A DNA stretch of 64,000 nucleotides. Origin: Rickettsiales bacterium. Lineage in GTDB: Bacteria > Pseudomonadota > Alphaproteobacteria > Rickettsiales > UBA998. Below, one piece after another: positions 7,842-17,436 of this stretch. Position numbers and translations under genes: made by a program. The notes under the pieces are model-generated. The model did no database searches, had not been told where the DNA came from, and was given only the letters and a program-made list of their open reading frames with translations. Position 1 is the first letter of the stretch. Every line of letters begins with the position of its first letter. The DNA is taken from the NCBI GenBank assembly GCA_024304995.1, contig JAMWZD010000003.1:429988-493987 (forward strand), read 5' to 3'.

Positions 7842-8339
7842 ATGAGTCTGGAACAACAGATACGCGAGATTATTGAACCTTCTATTGAAGATATGGGCTT
7901 TGCGCTGGTGCTGATTCGCATGGGTGATATTCAGGGGCGGCGCACACTGCAGATTATGGCAGAACGCAAAGATGGCACGCAGATTACTGTGGATGATTGT
8001 GCAGAAATCAGCACCACGGCGTCCATGTTGCTGGATGTTGAAGACCCAATTTCAGGTGCATATCATCTGGAAGTTGGATCACCTGGCATAGACCGTCCCT
8101 TAGTGAAACTGGAAGATTACGACACCTATTCAGGTTTTGATGCAAAGTTTGAAACGCATATCCCCGTGAATGGACGCAAGCGTTATAAAGGGTTGTTAAA
8201 AGGCATAAAAGATGACAGCGTGATTATTGAAGTGGATAATCAGGATTACGATATTGCTTTTCGTGATATTTCACATGGCAAATTATTATTAACCGATGCA
8301 CTTATTAAAGCGTATCAAGACAAAAAAGTGAATCATTAG
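7842..8339 (+). CDS. rimP: Ribosome maturation factor RimP
   Basis: A 165-residue protein needed for maturation of the 30S subunit. Family features are visible: an N-terminal helix LEQQIREIIEPSIEDMGFALVLI, the QGRRTLQIMAERKDG strand pair, VDDCAEISTTASMLLDVEDPISGAYHLEVGSPGIDRPL (the hallmark GLDRPL-like block, here GIDRPL) and an Sm-like C-terminal domain with GRKRYKGLLKGI. It is first in the rimP-nusA-ylxR-infB-rbfA-truB-rpsO run and lies 11 bases ahead of nusA. Confidence 0.95.
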   Translation: MSLEQQIREIIEPSIEDMGFALVLIRMGDIQGRRTLQIMAERKDGTQITVDDCAEISTTASMLLDVEDPISGAYHLEVGSPGIDRPLVKLEDYDTYSGFDAKFETHIPVNGRKRYKGLLKGIKDDSVIIEVDNQDYDIAFRDISHGKLLLTDALIKAYQDKKVNH

Positions 8340-8350
8340 GAGAAACATAT

Positions 8351-9943
8351 ATGGCGAATTCATCTTTTGGAAGTGTTGAGATTATTCAGATTGCAGATGC
8401 AGTAGCACGCGAAAAGAATATTGACCGTCAGTCCGTGATTGATGCAATGGCACAGGCAGTGCAGATTGCAGGACGTAAGAAATATGGTGTTGAGCGCGAT
8501 ATTCGTGCAGAAATCAACCCAAAATCAGGTGAAATTCAGCTTTACCGTGTGATTACCGTGGTTGAAGAAGTCGAAGAAGATTCTGAAGCGCGTCAAATGC
8601 ATATTGATGAAGCTAAAAAGATTGATGAGTCTTATGAGATAGGCACGGAAATTAAAGAGCCGCTACCTCCAATTGATTTTGGACGTATCGCTGCGCAAAC
8701 CGCAAAACAAGTGATTGTGCAGAAAGTGCGCGATGCTGAACGCGAAAAGCAATATGAAGAATTTAAAGATCGCGTTGGTGAGATTATCAGCGGCACCGTA
8801 AAACGTGTGGATTATGGTAATGTCACAGTGGATGTGGGCGGCGCTGAAGCATTCATTCGCAAATATGATATGATCCCGCGCGAGCATTATCGCATGGGTG
8901 ACCGCATTCGCGCATATGTGGCTGAAGTGGACAAAGAACGTCAGGGATCTCAGATTGTATTGTCTCGTACACATCCTGATTTTATGAAGAAACTTTTTGC
9001 AATGGAAGTGCCAGAAATTTATGACGGCATGGTGGATATTATGTCTGTTGCACGTGACCCAGGCTCGCGCGCGAAAATTGCCGTGCGCGCCAATGAATTT
9101 GGCGTGAACCCTGTGCTTTCCTGTGTGGGTGTGCGCGGCGCACGCGTTCAGGCTGTGGTGTCTGAACTGCAGGGCGAGAAAGTGGATATTGTGGAATATT
9201 CTGAAGATCCTGCAACATACGTTGTTAATGCCATTTCTTCTGCAGAAGTGAGCAAGGTTGTGTTGGATGAAGATGATAACCGCATTGAAGTGGTTGTGCC
9301 AGATGACCAGCTTTCTATGGCGATTGGTCGCCGTGGGCAGAATGTGCGCCTGGCATCTATTCTGACAGGCTGGAGCATCGACATTCTCACTGAAGCTGAC
9401 GAATCTGAGCGCCGCTCTCAGGAATTCAAGAAATTGTCTGATGTATTTATTGATGCGCTGAACGTGGAAGAAGTGATTGCGCATCTGCTGGTTACAGAAG
9501 GTTTCACCTCTATTGAAGAAGTGGGATTTGTGCCAGTGGAAGAAATCGCACAGATTGAAGGCTTTGATGAAGACGTGGCGACAGAGCTTCGCAATCGCGC
9601 ACGTGACTGGCTACAGAATAAAGACACTGCGTTCAAAAAAGCGTGTGAAGAAAAAGGCATTGCAGATGATCTGGTTGAGTTTGAGCCACTGCAGCATAAT
9701 GAAGAGTTAATTTTGCTTCTTGGCGATAAAGGCATCAAATCTCTGGATGATCTGGCTGATCTGGCAACGGATGAATTTGTTGAAATGATTCCGCAGGAAG
9801 TCTCTGGAATGCGTGATTCTAAAGTCGAGGCGCTTATCATGAAAGCCCGCGAACATTGGTTTGAGGATGAAGAGCCAAGCGAGATTGAGCAGGAAAATGC
9901 TGAAACGCTGGCAGAAGAAGCGGAAAAGGCGCAGAGCGCGTAA
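8351..9943 (+). CDS. nusA: Transcription termination/antitermination factor NusA
   Basis: A 530-residue RNA polymerase-binding factor that controls pausing, termination and antitermination. Domains in order: the N-terminal RNAP-binding domain (residues 1-~125), an S1 domain (~135-200, GEIISGTVKRVDYGNVTVDVGGAEAFI), two KH domains (~205-345, with GVRGARVQAVVSELQGEKVDIV and AIGRRGQNVRLAS), and two C-terminal helix-hairpin-helix repeats of the proteobacterial type (~360-500). It ends in an acidic tail. An AGGAG-like site (AGGAGAAAC) lies just upstream of the ATG. Confidence 0.97.
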   Translation: MANSSFGSVEIIQIADAVAREKNIDRQSVIDAMAQAVQIAGRKKYGVERDIRAEINPKSGEIQLYRVITVVEEVEEDSEARQMHIDEAKKIDESYEIGTEIKEPLPPIDFGRIAAQTAKQVIVQKVRDAEREKQYEEFKDRVGEIISGTVKRVDYGNVTVDVGGAEAFIRKYDMIPREHYRMGDRIRAYVAEVDKERQGSQIVLSRTHPDFMKKLFAMEVPEIYDGMVDIMSVARDPGSRAKIAVRANEFGVNPVLSCVGVRGARVQAVVSELQGEKVDIVEYSEDPATYVVNAISSAEVSKVVLDEDDNRIEVVVPDDQLSMAIGRRGQNVRLASILTGWSIDILTEADESERRSQEFKKLSDVFIDALNVEEVIAHLLVTEGFTSIEEVGFVPVEEIAQIEGFDEDVATELRNRARDWLQNKDTAFKKACEEKGIADDLVEFEPLQHNEELILLLGDKGIKSLDDLADLATDEFVEMIPQEVSGMRDSKVEALIMKAREHWFEDEEPSEIEQENAETLAEEAEKAQSA

Positions 9944-9955
9944 CACGCATTTTAG

Positions 9956-10525
9956 GTGGCAAAAAAGCGACATAGCAAAAAACTGTCATTTATTCCAGTG
10001 GAGGGGGAACGGCTTGTTCCTTCTCCTGCAGGAATGTTGATTGCAGATTTATATGGCAAATTGCCTGCCCAGCATAATATCGTGATTGGTGCATATCCTG
10101 ATGTGTGGCGCAGGGCAGAGCAGCATCATTTGTTTGATACATTGTTTCAAAATGCAGAATTTAATGAACAGACAAAAGAAATTTATATATCTCAATTAGA
10201 TACAGCCATAAAGAACACATTGTCTATGGCGCATAAGAGCGGGCAGGTGGCTTTGGGGCTGGACGCGGTTTTAAATGATATTGAGGCAAATGATGCAGGA
10301 TGCGTCATTATGTCCCGTGATGCAGGCGGGTCTGACAAGAAAAAACTGCTTGGAAACCCTGTTACTGCGAAATATTGCCATGAGTTTGGAACGAAGCAGG
10401 AGCTCGGAGCGTTGTTCCATAGACGCGCACAAGTCTATTGTTCTGTAAAATACGGTGAATTAGCCGAAAAATGTTCCTATTTCTTGCGATGCAGCACTAG
10501 ATTTCATACATATGATGCTGTATAA
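9956..10525 (+). CDS. YlxR/DUF448-type RNA-binding protein with L7Ae-like domain, degenerate N terminus
   Basis: A 189-residue protein starting at a GTG. Its position between nusA and infB and the pattern LSFIPVEGERLVPSPAGMLIADLYGKLPAQHNIVIGAYPDVWRRAEQHHLF match the second half of a DUF448 (YlxR) domain. Residues about 80-185 match the L7Ae-like domain that alphaproteobacterial members add (MAHKSGQVALGLDAVLNDIEANDAGCVIMSRDA). The usual opening R-x-C-I/V motif is absent: the protein begins MAKKRHSKKLSF. The RNA-binding surface may therefore be altered. No better upstream start in frame was seen. Confidence 0.8.
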   Translation: MAKKRHSKKLSFIPVEGERLVPSPAGMLIADLYGKLPAQHNIVIGAYPDVWRRAEQHHLFDTLFQNAEFNEQTKEIYISQLDTAIKNTLSMAHKSGQVALGLDAVLNDIEANDAGCVIMSRDAGGSDKKKLLGNPVTAKYCHEFGTKQELGALFHRRAQVYCSVKYGELAEKCSYFLRCSTRFHTYDAV

Positions 10526-10554
10526 GGTGAAGTGAATAAAAGATTTAGATATAT

Positions 10555-12957
10555 ATGACTGATAAAAAAGAAGATAACGGCGACACATCAAAAGATAAAG
10601 GCAAGCTGACTATGTCTAAGCCCAATAAGCTGTCTTTAACCAAGACGGTGGAAAGCGGCAAGGTGACGCAGAATTTTACGCATGGACGTTCCAAAAAGGT
10701 GACGGTCGAAGTGCGTAAAACGCGAACATTCTCACGCAAGGCTGGTGGTGTTGGTATGGAGGAGACCACGTCCTCTCCAAAACCGTTGGATATTAAATTA
10801 TCAGCTCCAAAAGTTGACCTGGCAAGTTTACAGGTGCGTGACAAACGGCAGATTGACAAAGCAACCAGCGAAGTCGTGCGCCCAGAGCCAGAAAAGAAAC
10901 CCGAGGTCAAAAAAGGCGAAGTGGTGATTCCGCCACGTTCCAACAAAGATTCTGTCATTGTTGCGCCAAAATCTGTTATTACAGAAGCGCCGCGCAAACA
11001 GAAAGCAAAAGTGGCAGAGCCTAAGGAAGAAAAAAAGAAAATCCGTTTGAAGCAGGATGATAATCGTCGTTCATCAAATAAACTAACGGTGCAGCAGGCG
11101 CTTGAATATCAGGAAGAGCGGATGCGTTCGCTTGCTTCCATTAAACGTCAGCGTGATAAATCCAAAAAAGATGGCGCTGGTGATTCAAAAGAGAAGATCA
11201 CACGTGATGTGGTCGTGCCAGAAGTAATTTCTGTGCAGGATCTTGCAAACCGCATGGCGGAACGTGTGGCAGATGTTATTAAGAGCCTGATGAAATTAGG
11301 CACTATGGCAAGTGCGAGCCAATCTATTGATGCTGATACTGCTGAATTAGTCATTGAAGAATTTGGACATCGCATCAAGCGCGTTACCGAAGGTGATGTG
11401 GAGAATATTCTGGTGGATGCAGAGGATGATGATCCCGCAAAAATGAAATCTCGCGCTCCTGTGGTCACAATTATGGGTCACGTGGATCACGGAAAAACAT
11501 CGTTGCTGGACGCATTGCGCAAAACAGCAGTGGTGGAAGGCGAAGCAGGCGGCATCACGCAGCATATTGGTGCTTATCAGGTGAAAGCAGGTGGTGAAAA
11601 AGTCACTTTCCTGGACACGCCTGGTCACGCAGCATTTACTGCAATGCGTTCTCGCGGTGCAAAAGCAACAGACATTGTTGTTATTGTGGTGGCAGCAGAT
11701 GATGGCATCAAAATGCAGACAGAAGAAGCGATCAGCCATGCAAAAGCAGCGGAAGTGCCTATTATTGTTGCGATTAACAAAATGGACAAGCCTGAAGCAG
11801 ACCCGCAGCGCGTGAAAAATGAGCTGATGAATTATGAGCTTGTGCCAGAAGAATTTGGCGGTGACATTCAGGTGGTGGAAGTCTCTGCTAAAACTCGCAC
11901 AGGTCTGGACACTCTGGTGGAAACCATTTTGCTGCAAGCAGAAATTATGGAGCTGAAAGCAAACCCAGAGCGCAATGCCAGCGGTGTGGTGATTGAAGCG
12001 AAAATTGACAAAGGACGTGGTGTTGCCGCCACATTGCTTGTGCAGCGTGGCACACTTAAGGTGGGTGACATTGTGGTTGCAGGCGGAAGCTGGGGAAAAT
12101 GCCGAGCTATCGTGGATGATCAGCATAAACGCCTGAAAAAGGCAATTCCATCACAGCCTGTAGAAATTTTAGGTCTGTCAGAAGCGCCAATGGCGGGAGA
12201 TGAATTTGCTGTTGTCGAAAGCGAAAAAACTGCACGCGACATTTCTGAATATCGTATCCGTCAGGAAAAACAACGCGTTAGCGCCGTAACTGCAAAAAGT
12301 CTGGATCAGTTATTTGCAGACGCAGGAAATGACGAATTGAAGGAAATGACTGTTATCATCAAAGGAGATGTGCAGGGGTCTGTGGAGGCGATCATCGGGT
12401 CTTTGGAAAAATTCAAAAATGATGAAGTAGAAATTAAAACCGTGCATTCGGGAGTTGGGGCAATCAGTGAATCTGATGTGTCTTTAGCGCAGGCAACGGG
12501 AGCAATCATTTTTGGTTTCAATGTTCGTGCCGTGGGCGGTGCAAAAGCACTGGCTGAAAAAGAGCATGTGGATATTCGTTATTACTCCGTCATTTATGAT
12601 CTTGTGGATGATGTGCGTGATGCAATCTCTGGTATGTTAAGCCCAGAACGCCGCGAAGAAATGATTGGTTACGCCGAAATTCGTGATGTATTCAACATCA
12701 CCAAAGTCGGAAAAGTGGCGGGTTGTTATGTAACAGATGGTGAAGTTCGCCGTGGTGCTGGTGTGCGCTTGCTGCGTGATAACGTGGTCATCCATGAAGG
12801 AAAACTGAAAACACTGAAACGCTTCAAGGAAGAAGTGAAAGAAGTAAAACAGGGCTATGAATGTGGTATGGCATTTGAAAATTATGATGATATCAAAGTA
12901 GGTGATGTTATCGAAGCGTATGAAATCAAAGAAATTTCACGTACGATTGACGGATAA
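10555..12957 (+). CDS. infB: Translation initiation factor IF-2
   Basis: An 800-residue GTPase that places initiator tRNA on the 30S subunit and promotes subunit joining. The N-terminal ~170 residues are charged and low in complexity, with an IF2-associated segment RKTRTFSRK. The IF2_N-like part is near residues 220-255. The G domain has GHVDHGKTS from residue 308, [28 protein letters not shown] and [10 protein letters not shown]. The C-terminal domains end with the [21 protein letters not shown] pattern that precedes the fMet-tRNA-binding end. Length and order are normal for alphaproteobacteria. Confidence 0.98.
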   Translation: MTDKKEDNGDTSKDKGKLTMSKPNKLSLTKTVESGKVTQNFTHGRSKKVTVEVRKTRTFSRKAGGVGMEETTSSPKPLDIKLSAPKVDLASLQVRDKRQIDKATSEVVRPEPEKKPEVKKGEVVIPPRSNKDSVIVAPKSVITEAPRKQKAKVAEPKEEKKKIRLKQDDNRRSSNKLTVQQALEYQEERMRSLASIKRQRDKSKKDGAGDSKEKITRDVVVPEVISVQDLANRMAERVADVIKSLMKLGTMASASQSIDADTAELVIEEFGHRIKRVTEGDVENILVDAEDDDPAKMKSRAPVVTIMGHVDHGKTSLLDALRKTAVVEGEAGGITQHIGAYQVKAGGEKVTFLDTPGHAAFTAMRSRGAKATDIVVIVVAADDGIKMQTEEAISHAKAAEVPIIVAINKMDKPEADPQRVKNELMNYELVPEEFGGDIQVVEVSAKTRTGLDTLVETILLQAEIMELKANPERNASGVVIEAKIDKGRGVAATLLVQRGTLKVGDIVVAGGSWGKCRAIVDDQHKRLKKAIPSQPVEILGLSEAPMAGDEFAVVESEKTARDISEYRIRQEKQRVSAVTAKSLDQLFADAGNDELKEMTVIIKGDVQGSVEAIIGSLEKFKNDEVEIKTVHSGVGAISESDVSLAQATGAIIFGFNVRAVGGAKALAEKEHVDIRYYSVIYDLVDDVRDAISGMLSPERREEMIGYAEIRDVFNITKVGKVAGCYVTDGEVRRGAGVRLLRDNVVIHEGKLKTLKRFKEEVKEVKQGYECGMAFENYDDIKVGDVIEAYEIKEISRTIDG

Positions 12958-12960
12958 GGC

Positions 12961-13341
12961 ATGAAGAAGCCAAGCATTAAAGAACCATCACAACGTATGT
13001 TGAAAGTGGGTGAGGAAGTGCGACATGCACTTGCTGAAATATTCATGAGAGGTGAACTGCACGCACCTGAGCTGGATGGCGTGTCCGTTACCGTTTCAGA
13101 AGTGCGGATGACACCAGACCTTAAACGCGGCACTGCTTACATTGCACTGCTGGAAAAAAATGAGTTGCTTCCCCCCGTACTTGATAGTCTGAACAAACAT
13201 TATGGCGGAGCAATTAAACGTTCATTGCAGCCTAAACTGCATCTAAAGTTTCTGCCAACTATTCGTTTTAAAGCAGATACTTCTTTTGATGAAGCAGATA
13301 AAATTCATCGTTTGCTAAATGAAGTCGTGCCAAAATCCTAG
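12961..13341 (+). CDS. rbfA: Ribosome-binding factor A
   Basis: A 126-residue KH-like protein that helps late 16S rRNA processing and 30S maturation. Visible family segments: SQRMLKVGEEVRHALAEIFMRGELH at the start, VTVSEVRMTPDLKRGTAYIALL in the middle, and LKFLPTIRFKADTSFDEADKIHRLL at the end. It starts 3 bases after infB and abuts truB directly. Confidence 0.95.
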   Translation: MKKPSIKEPSQRMLKVGEEVRHALAEIFMRGELHAPELDGVSVTVSEVRMTPDLKRGTAYIALLEKNELLPPVLDSLNKHYGGAIKRSLQPKLHLKFLPTIRFKADTSFDEADKIHRLLNEVVPKS

Positions 13342-14274
13342 ATGAATAAACCACGTCGCGCGCCCAGAAATGCTTTGCATGGCTGGATCAATCTGGACAA
13401 GCCATATGATATGGGGTCAACAGAGGCGGTTTCTGCCATTAAACGTTTGCTTCGCCCAGAAAAAATTGGTCATGCAGGAACGCTAGACCCACTGGCAACT
13501 GGCATTTTGCCGCTTGCATTGGGTGAAGCCACGAAGACATCAGCATATATGATGGACGCTACAAAAGAATATCACTTTACTATATGCTTTGGTGAACAGC
13601 GAGATACGGATGATATTGAAGGTGATGTCATCGCATCGTCAGCGCAACGTCCAGACAACAATGAAATCCAGGCGACGCTCGCACAATTTTCAGGGCTGAT
13701 CAGCCAGTTGCCGCCAAAATATAGCGCGTTAAAAATTAATGGACAGCGTGCATATGATCTGGCTCGCGCAGGTGAGGAAGTATCTGTAAAACCACGCAAT
13801 GTGCATATATATCAACTTAATATGCTTGAGCGCATTGATGATGACCATGCTACTTTTTCGGTTACTTGTGGCAAAGGGACATATGTACGTTCATTGGCGC
13901 GTGACATTAGCTTAGTGTGCAACACGGTGGGGCATGTGTCTGCATTAAGACGCGCAAGAGTTGGCGCATTTGCTGAAGAAAATGCGATTTCGCTGGACGA
14001 TATTGAAAAATATGCTAAGTTACATGCGCCTGAAGAATATCAGGCATTATTACAACCGATTGAGTGTGGGCTAGACGACATCCCGGCCGTATCACTGGAT
14101 CGCGCGCAAGCGGCGCAGTTGCGTCACGGGCAGGGGGTGATGGTTGCTGAGCATTTATTCAGTGATTCGCCAGATGCCAGTGAAGTGTATCAAGCGAAAT
14201 GCGGCAATCAATTGATTGCTTTAGTTCGCAGAAATGCACGGCATATTGCACCATTACGCGTTTTTAACTTATAG
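13342..14274 (+). CDS. truB: tRNA pseudouridine(55) synthase TruB
   Basis: A 310-residue enzyme that makes pseudouridine 55 in the T-loop of tRNAs. Motifs: GWINLDKPYDMGSTEAV at the N terminus, the catalytic-loop block GHAGTLDPLATGILPLALGEATK with the active-site Asp in TLDPLA, the QLPPKYSALKINGQRAYDLAR segment, and GTYVRSLARDI. A PUA-like C-terminal part ends IALVRRNARHIAPLRVFN. It starts directly at the rbfA stop codon. Confidence 0.96.
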   Translation: MNKPRRAPRNALHGWINLDKPYDMGSTEAVSAIKRLLRPEKIGHAGTLDPLATGILPLALGEATKTSAYMMDATKEYHFTICFGEQRDTDDIEGDVIASSAQRPDNNEIQATLAQFSGLISQLPPKYSALKINGQRAYDLARAGEEVSVKPRNVHIYQLNMLERIDDDHATFSVTCGKGTYVRSLARDISLVCNTVGHVSALRRARVGAFAEENAISLDDIEKYAKLHAPEEYQALLQPIECGLDDIPAVSLDRAQAAQLRHGQGVMVAEHLFSDSPDASEVYQAKCGNQLIALVRRNARHIAPLRVFNL

Positions 14275-14283
14275 GAGATTATG

Positions 14284-14553
14284 ATGTCGATTACTGCTGA
14301 AAAGAAACAGGAACTGATTAAAGAGTTTGGTCTTAAAGAAGGCGATACAGGTTCACCAGAAGTGCAGATCGCTGTGCTGACTGAGCGTATCAAAACACTG
14401 ACTGAGCATTTTAAAGATCACAAAAAAGATCACCACTCACGCCGTGGTTTGTTGATTATGGTTGGTCGCCGTCGCAGCCTGCTGGATTATCTCAAGTCCA
14501 AAGACGTTACGCGCTATCAAAATGTTATTCAGCGTCTTGGAATTCGTAAGTAA
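14284..14553 (+). CDS. rpsO: 30S ribosomal protein S15
   Basis: An 89-residue S15 ([17 protein letters not shown]) with the conserved [39 protein letters not shown] and [12 protein letters not shown] segments that bind the central domain of 16S rRNA. The ATG at 14284 is used, with GGAG a few bases upstream; an adjacent ATG at 14281 would add one Met. In most alphaproteobacteria pnp follows rpsO; here a terminator and the oppositely oriented aroA-cmk gene follow instead. Confidence 0.96.
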   Translation: MSITAEKKQELIKEFGLKEGDTGSPEVQIAVLTERIKTLTEHFKDHKKDHHSRRGLLIMVGRRRSLLDYLKSKDVTRYQNVIQRLGIRK

Positions 14554-14577
14554 CATCCATTAGCTACTTACAAAAAA

Positions 14578-14612
14578 GCCAGCAGGATTTAGTTCTTGCT
14601 GGCTTTTTTTTT
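14578..14612 (+). terminator. Bidirectional terminator between rpsO and aroA-cmk
   Basis: The arms GCCAGCAGGA (14578-14587) and TCTTGCTGGC (14594-14603) form a stem, followed by nine T's (14604-14612). An A-run precedes the stem (14572-14577), so the same hairpin can also end transcription of aroA-cmk coming from the right. This closes the rimP-rpsO operon. Confidence 0.9.
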
Positions 14613-14618
14613 GCGGTG

Positions 14619-16604
14619 TTATGCCGCCTGTTGCTGTTCAAGCAGTTGCACCACTTTTTTGAACACGTCTTCCACCGTCATAGAGGTAGTGTCAATCTGC
14701 AATGCATTTTCGGCTGCTTTGAGAGGAGCAATATTGCGGGCTTTGTCGCGTTCATCACGTTCCACAAGATCTGCCAGAACGGATTCAAACACCACTTCAA
14801 TCCCTTGATTCTGAAGCTGTTTGTGGCGGCGTTTGGCACGCGCTTCGATAGAGGCAGTGATAAAAATTTTCACGTCTGCTTCAGGGCAAACCACTGTGCC
14901 AATGTCACGCCCATCCAGCACCGCGCCTTCGGGGTTATTTGCAAAATCCCTTTGAAAATCCAGCAAAATGGTGCGTACTTCTGGAATTGCTGAAATGATG
15001 GATGCTGTATTTCCAATATGTTCAGAACGCAGATGCGGATTTGCCAAATCATGATAATCTATCATTTTAGCTGCTTTGACTGCGTCCTCTGCTTTGTGCG
15101 GATCACCATGTGCAGAAATGAGTTTCAATGCGGCCGCCCTGTATAATCCGCCCGTATCCAGATGTCTTACATTTAGATATTCCGCCAGCTTGCGCGCCAG
15201 CGTGCCTTTGCCAGAGGCTGCAGGCCCGTCAATGGCAACGGTGAGGGAACGCTTAATCTGCAATGGTGCTTCAACTGTAATCACCGCGCCTGCTTTTCGC
15301 ATCAGGCTGATAAATTCAGGGAAGCTGGTATTAATAGCGCCAACATCATCCACTTTTACTGGCTGCTGTGTGACCAGACCCATCACCAGATAGCTCATAG
15401 CTATGCGGTGATCCAGATTAGTGGTGATCTTCGCGCCGCCTTTGAGGGATGATTTTCCAGTTACAATAATATTGTCGCCATCCACGCGCACATCTGCGCC
15501 ACATGCGCTTAACCCATTCACAATAGCGTCAAATCGGTTGCTTTCCTTCACGCGCAGTTCGTGCAAATCCTGCATCACTGTTTCACCCTGTGCCACTGCG
15601 GCAGCAACTGCCAGCACGGGATATTCATCAATCATGGAAGGCGCGCGGTCTGCAGGTATGGTCACTCCTTTTAATGCAGAAGACCGCACTTCCAGGTCTG
15701 CCACGGGTTCTCCCTGAACAATGCGCTTATTTGCAAAGTTAATATCTGCCCCCATTTCCACTAATGTGGTGTAAATGCCTGTGCGCGTATCATTGATGCA
15801 GACATTTTTCATCACCACATGTGAATTAGGCACGATGAGGGCAGCCACAGTTAAGAACGCAGCAGAGGAGGGGTCTGCAGGAACGTAAATTTCACGGTCT
15901 TCATAGGTTTGTTCCGGGCAACCTGTAATGCTGATATGCGTGCCATCATTGCGTTTTTCAACAGTAACGGGAATGCCAACCGCTTCGAACATACGCTCTG
16001 TATGGTCACGTGTGGCGACAGGTTCAATAACAGTGCTTGTGCCTTTAATGTTCAATGCTGCCAGCATGATGGCAGATTTCACCTGCGCCGAAGCAACGGG
16101 CAGTGTATATTCAATAGGTAATGGCAAATCACTTCCTTTCATTGCCAAAGGCAGCGTCATATGTTCATTTGGCATAAATTGTGTGCCAGAAAGGGAGAGG
16201 GGGGTGACCACCCGCTTCATCGGACGTTTTCTGAGAGAGGCATCCCCTGTGAACACGCTTAAAAAAGGGTAGGAAGAAAACAAACCTGCCAACAAGCGGG
16301 TGGATGTGCCAGAATTGCCCATATCCATAATGTTTTCAGGCTCTTTTAACCCGCCTATGCCCACACCTTTCACGTGCCATGTGCCGTTTTTCTGCTGAAT
16401 ATCAACACCAGCAAGGCGCAATGCTTCGGCAGTGCATAATACATCTTCTCCTTCCAGCATATCATGAATGGTGGTGCTTCCAAGCAACTGTGAGGAAATA
16501 ATTAAAGAACGATGCGAAATGGACTTATCGCCAGGAATTTTTAATGTACCGTTCAAACCATTGCATTTGCTTGATTGGGCGGGGGTAAGGGCAGTATGTA
16601 TCAC
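14619..16604 (-). CDS. aroA-cmk: Fused EPSP synthase-cytidylate kinase (AroA-Cmk)
   Basis: One uninterrupted 661-residue frame. Residues 1 to about 446 are 3-phosphoshikimate 1-carboxyvinyltransferase (shikimate pathway): PGDKSISHRSLI at 24-35, GNSGTSTRLLAGLF near 96, GDASLRKRPM near 120, VPADPSSAAF near 241 and LRVKESNRFDA near 350. Residues about 453-661 are cytidylate kinase: the P-loop DGPAASGKGT at 459-468, DTGGLYRAAAL, and LDGRDIGTVVCPEADVKIFITA. The two are usually separate adjacent genes; fused forms are known in some proteobacteria. The rpsA gene that often follows cmk is not present. Confidence 0.95.
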   Translation of the reverse strand: MIHTALTPAQSSKCNGLNGTLKIPGDKSISHRSLIISSQLLGSTTIHDMLEGEDVLCTAEALRLAGVDIQQKNGTWHVKGVGIGGLKEPENIMDMGNSGTSTRLLAGLFSSYPFLSVFTGDASLRKRPMKRVVTPLSLSGTQFMPNEHMTLPLAMKGSDLPLPIEYTLPVASAQVKSAIMLAALNIKGTSTVIEPVATRDHTERMFEAVGIPVTVEKRNDGTHISITGCPEQTYEDREIYVPADPSSAAFLTVAALIVPNSHVVMKNVCINDTRTGIYTTLVEMGADINFANKRIVQGEPVADLEVRSSALKGVTIPADRAPSMIDEYPVLAVAAAVAQGETVMQDLHELRVKESNRFDAIVNGLSACGADVRVDGDNIIVTGKSSLKGGAKITTNLDHRIAMSYLVMGLVTQQPVKVDDVGAINTSFPEFISLMRKAGAVITVEAPLQIKRSLTVAIDGPAASGKGTLARKLAEYLNVRHLDTGGLYRAAALKLISAHGDPHKAEDAVKAAKMIDYHDLANPHLRSEHIGNTASIISAIPEVRTILLDFQRDFANNPEGAVLDGRDIGTVVCPEADVKIFITASIEARAKRRHKQLQNQGIEVVFESVLADLVERDERDKARNIAPLKAAENALQIDTTSMTVEDVFKKVVQLLEQQQAA

Positions 16605-16653
16605 GTCAAAAATCCAGTAAAATTTAAATCGCTATGTTAATCATTCAGAAAAT

Positions 16654-16673
16654 ATTGTATTCTACTATACAAT
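16654..16673. promoter_or_regulatory. 20-base palindrome in a divergent promoter region
   Basis: ATTGTAT (16654-16660) and ATACAAT (16667-16673) form a perfect 7-base inverted repeat with a 6-base spacer (TCTACT). It sits midway between the divergent starts of aroA-cmk and the FYDLN-type gene. It could be an operator, or overlapping -10 elements for both directions (TATACA on the plus strand). No regulator is encoded beside it. Confidence 0.35.
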
Positions 16674-16738
16674 GAAACGACGCATCGTCCAGTGGTGAAT
16701 TGGGTGAAGTGAGGTTTTGTAACAAAGGAGATTCTTTT

Positions 16739-17170
16739 ATGGCAGATTCTGCGCTCGGAACAAAACATATATGCGGCAATTGCAATAGCCGTTATTATGA
16801 CCTGAACAAATCCCCCGCCACGTGCCCGAAATGCAATACACAGGACATTAAAGAGGAAGTAGAACTTTCGCTGGTTTCCAATCAGGATGATGTGCAGGAT
16901 AAATCCATCATGGTTGATAATGAAACAGCGCTGGATTTAAGCGATTTTAATGATGATGCAGATGTGGATGATGATGCGCTGCCAAAAAATATGGATACGA
17001 TGGAATCCTTTGAAGAGGATGATACTGAAATAGAATCTCTCAGTGAGCTTGAAGGACGTGAAATTCATGAGCAACAGGTGGGTCATGATGACACGGCAGA
17101 TGAAGAAGAAATGATTGAAAGCATGAAAGATGGCGGTTTGCTGATTGATGAAATTGATGATGAACGATAA
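16739..17170 (+). CDS. FYDLN-acid family (TIGR02300-type) protein
   Basis: A 143-residue protein. The ATG at 16739 is used because AAAGGAG lies about 8 bases upstream; an in-frame upstream start at 16700 lacks this. Residues about 6-35 form a zinc-ribbon-like head (GTKHICGNCNSRYYDLN, then CPKC) with two C-x2-C pairs. The rest is strongly acidic (EEDDTEIESLSELE). This layout defines the alphaproteobacterial FYDLN-acid family of unknown function. The variant YYDLN replaces FYDLN. Confidence 0.85.
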   Translation: MADSALGTKHICGNCNSRYYDLNKSPATCPKCNTQDIKEEVELSLVSNQDDVQDKSIMVDNETALDLSDFNDDADVDDDALPKNMDTMESFEEDDTEIESLSELEGREIHEQQVGHDDTADEEEMIESMKDGGLLIDEIDDER

Positions 17171-17177
17171 AAAAAGA

Positions 17178-17201
17178 AGGTGAAATAATATTATTTCACC
17201 T
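17178..17201. terminator. Perfect 24-base palindrome, likely terminator
   Basis: AGGTGAAATAAT followed directly by its reverse complement ATTATTTCACCT is a perfect palindrome. A run of A's (17169-17175, with one G before the stem) lies on the left, so read on the minus strand the stem is followed by a T-run. It therefore fits a terminator for the short minus-strand gene to the right, and may also end the FYDLN-type gene. Confidence 0.6.
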
Positions 17202-17217
17202 GAATATACTTATAAAT

Positions 17218-17403
17218 TTACTCTGCAGATTTCAGATAAATGAAACCGATCAATTCTTTTTCAAAGAGCAATCCATCCTGCTCTAATGTTTTGAAAAAGA
17301 AGTCATAGGTGCAATCACCGTTGACCTGATACCCTTTTGCTTCCAAACTGAACGTAAGACCTCTGATGATAGGGCCTTCATTTTTGTCATATTTAAAATT
17401 CAT
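17218..17403 (-). CDS. Small hypothetical protein
   Basis: Not recognised. A longer in-frame start at 17490 exists, but that N-terminal stretch overlaps the truA terminator and reads as low-complexity. I therefore prefer the ATG at 17403 (MNFKYDKNEGPIIRGLTFSL), giving 61 residues. The sequence has alternating hydrophobic residues (YDFFFKTLEQDGLLFEKELIGFIYL) and no signal peptide. No clear ribosome binding site is seen. It is followed by the palindrome at 17178-17201. It may be a real small protein or a chance frame. Confidence 0.35.
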   Translation of the reverse strand: MNFKYDKNEGPIIRGLTFSLEAKGYQVNGDCTYDFFFKTLEQDGLLFEKELIGFIYLKSAE

Positions 17404-17436
17404 GATTTTAGGATGATAAAGTACAGACTTTCTGTA

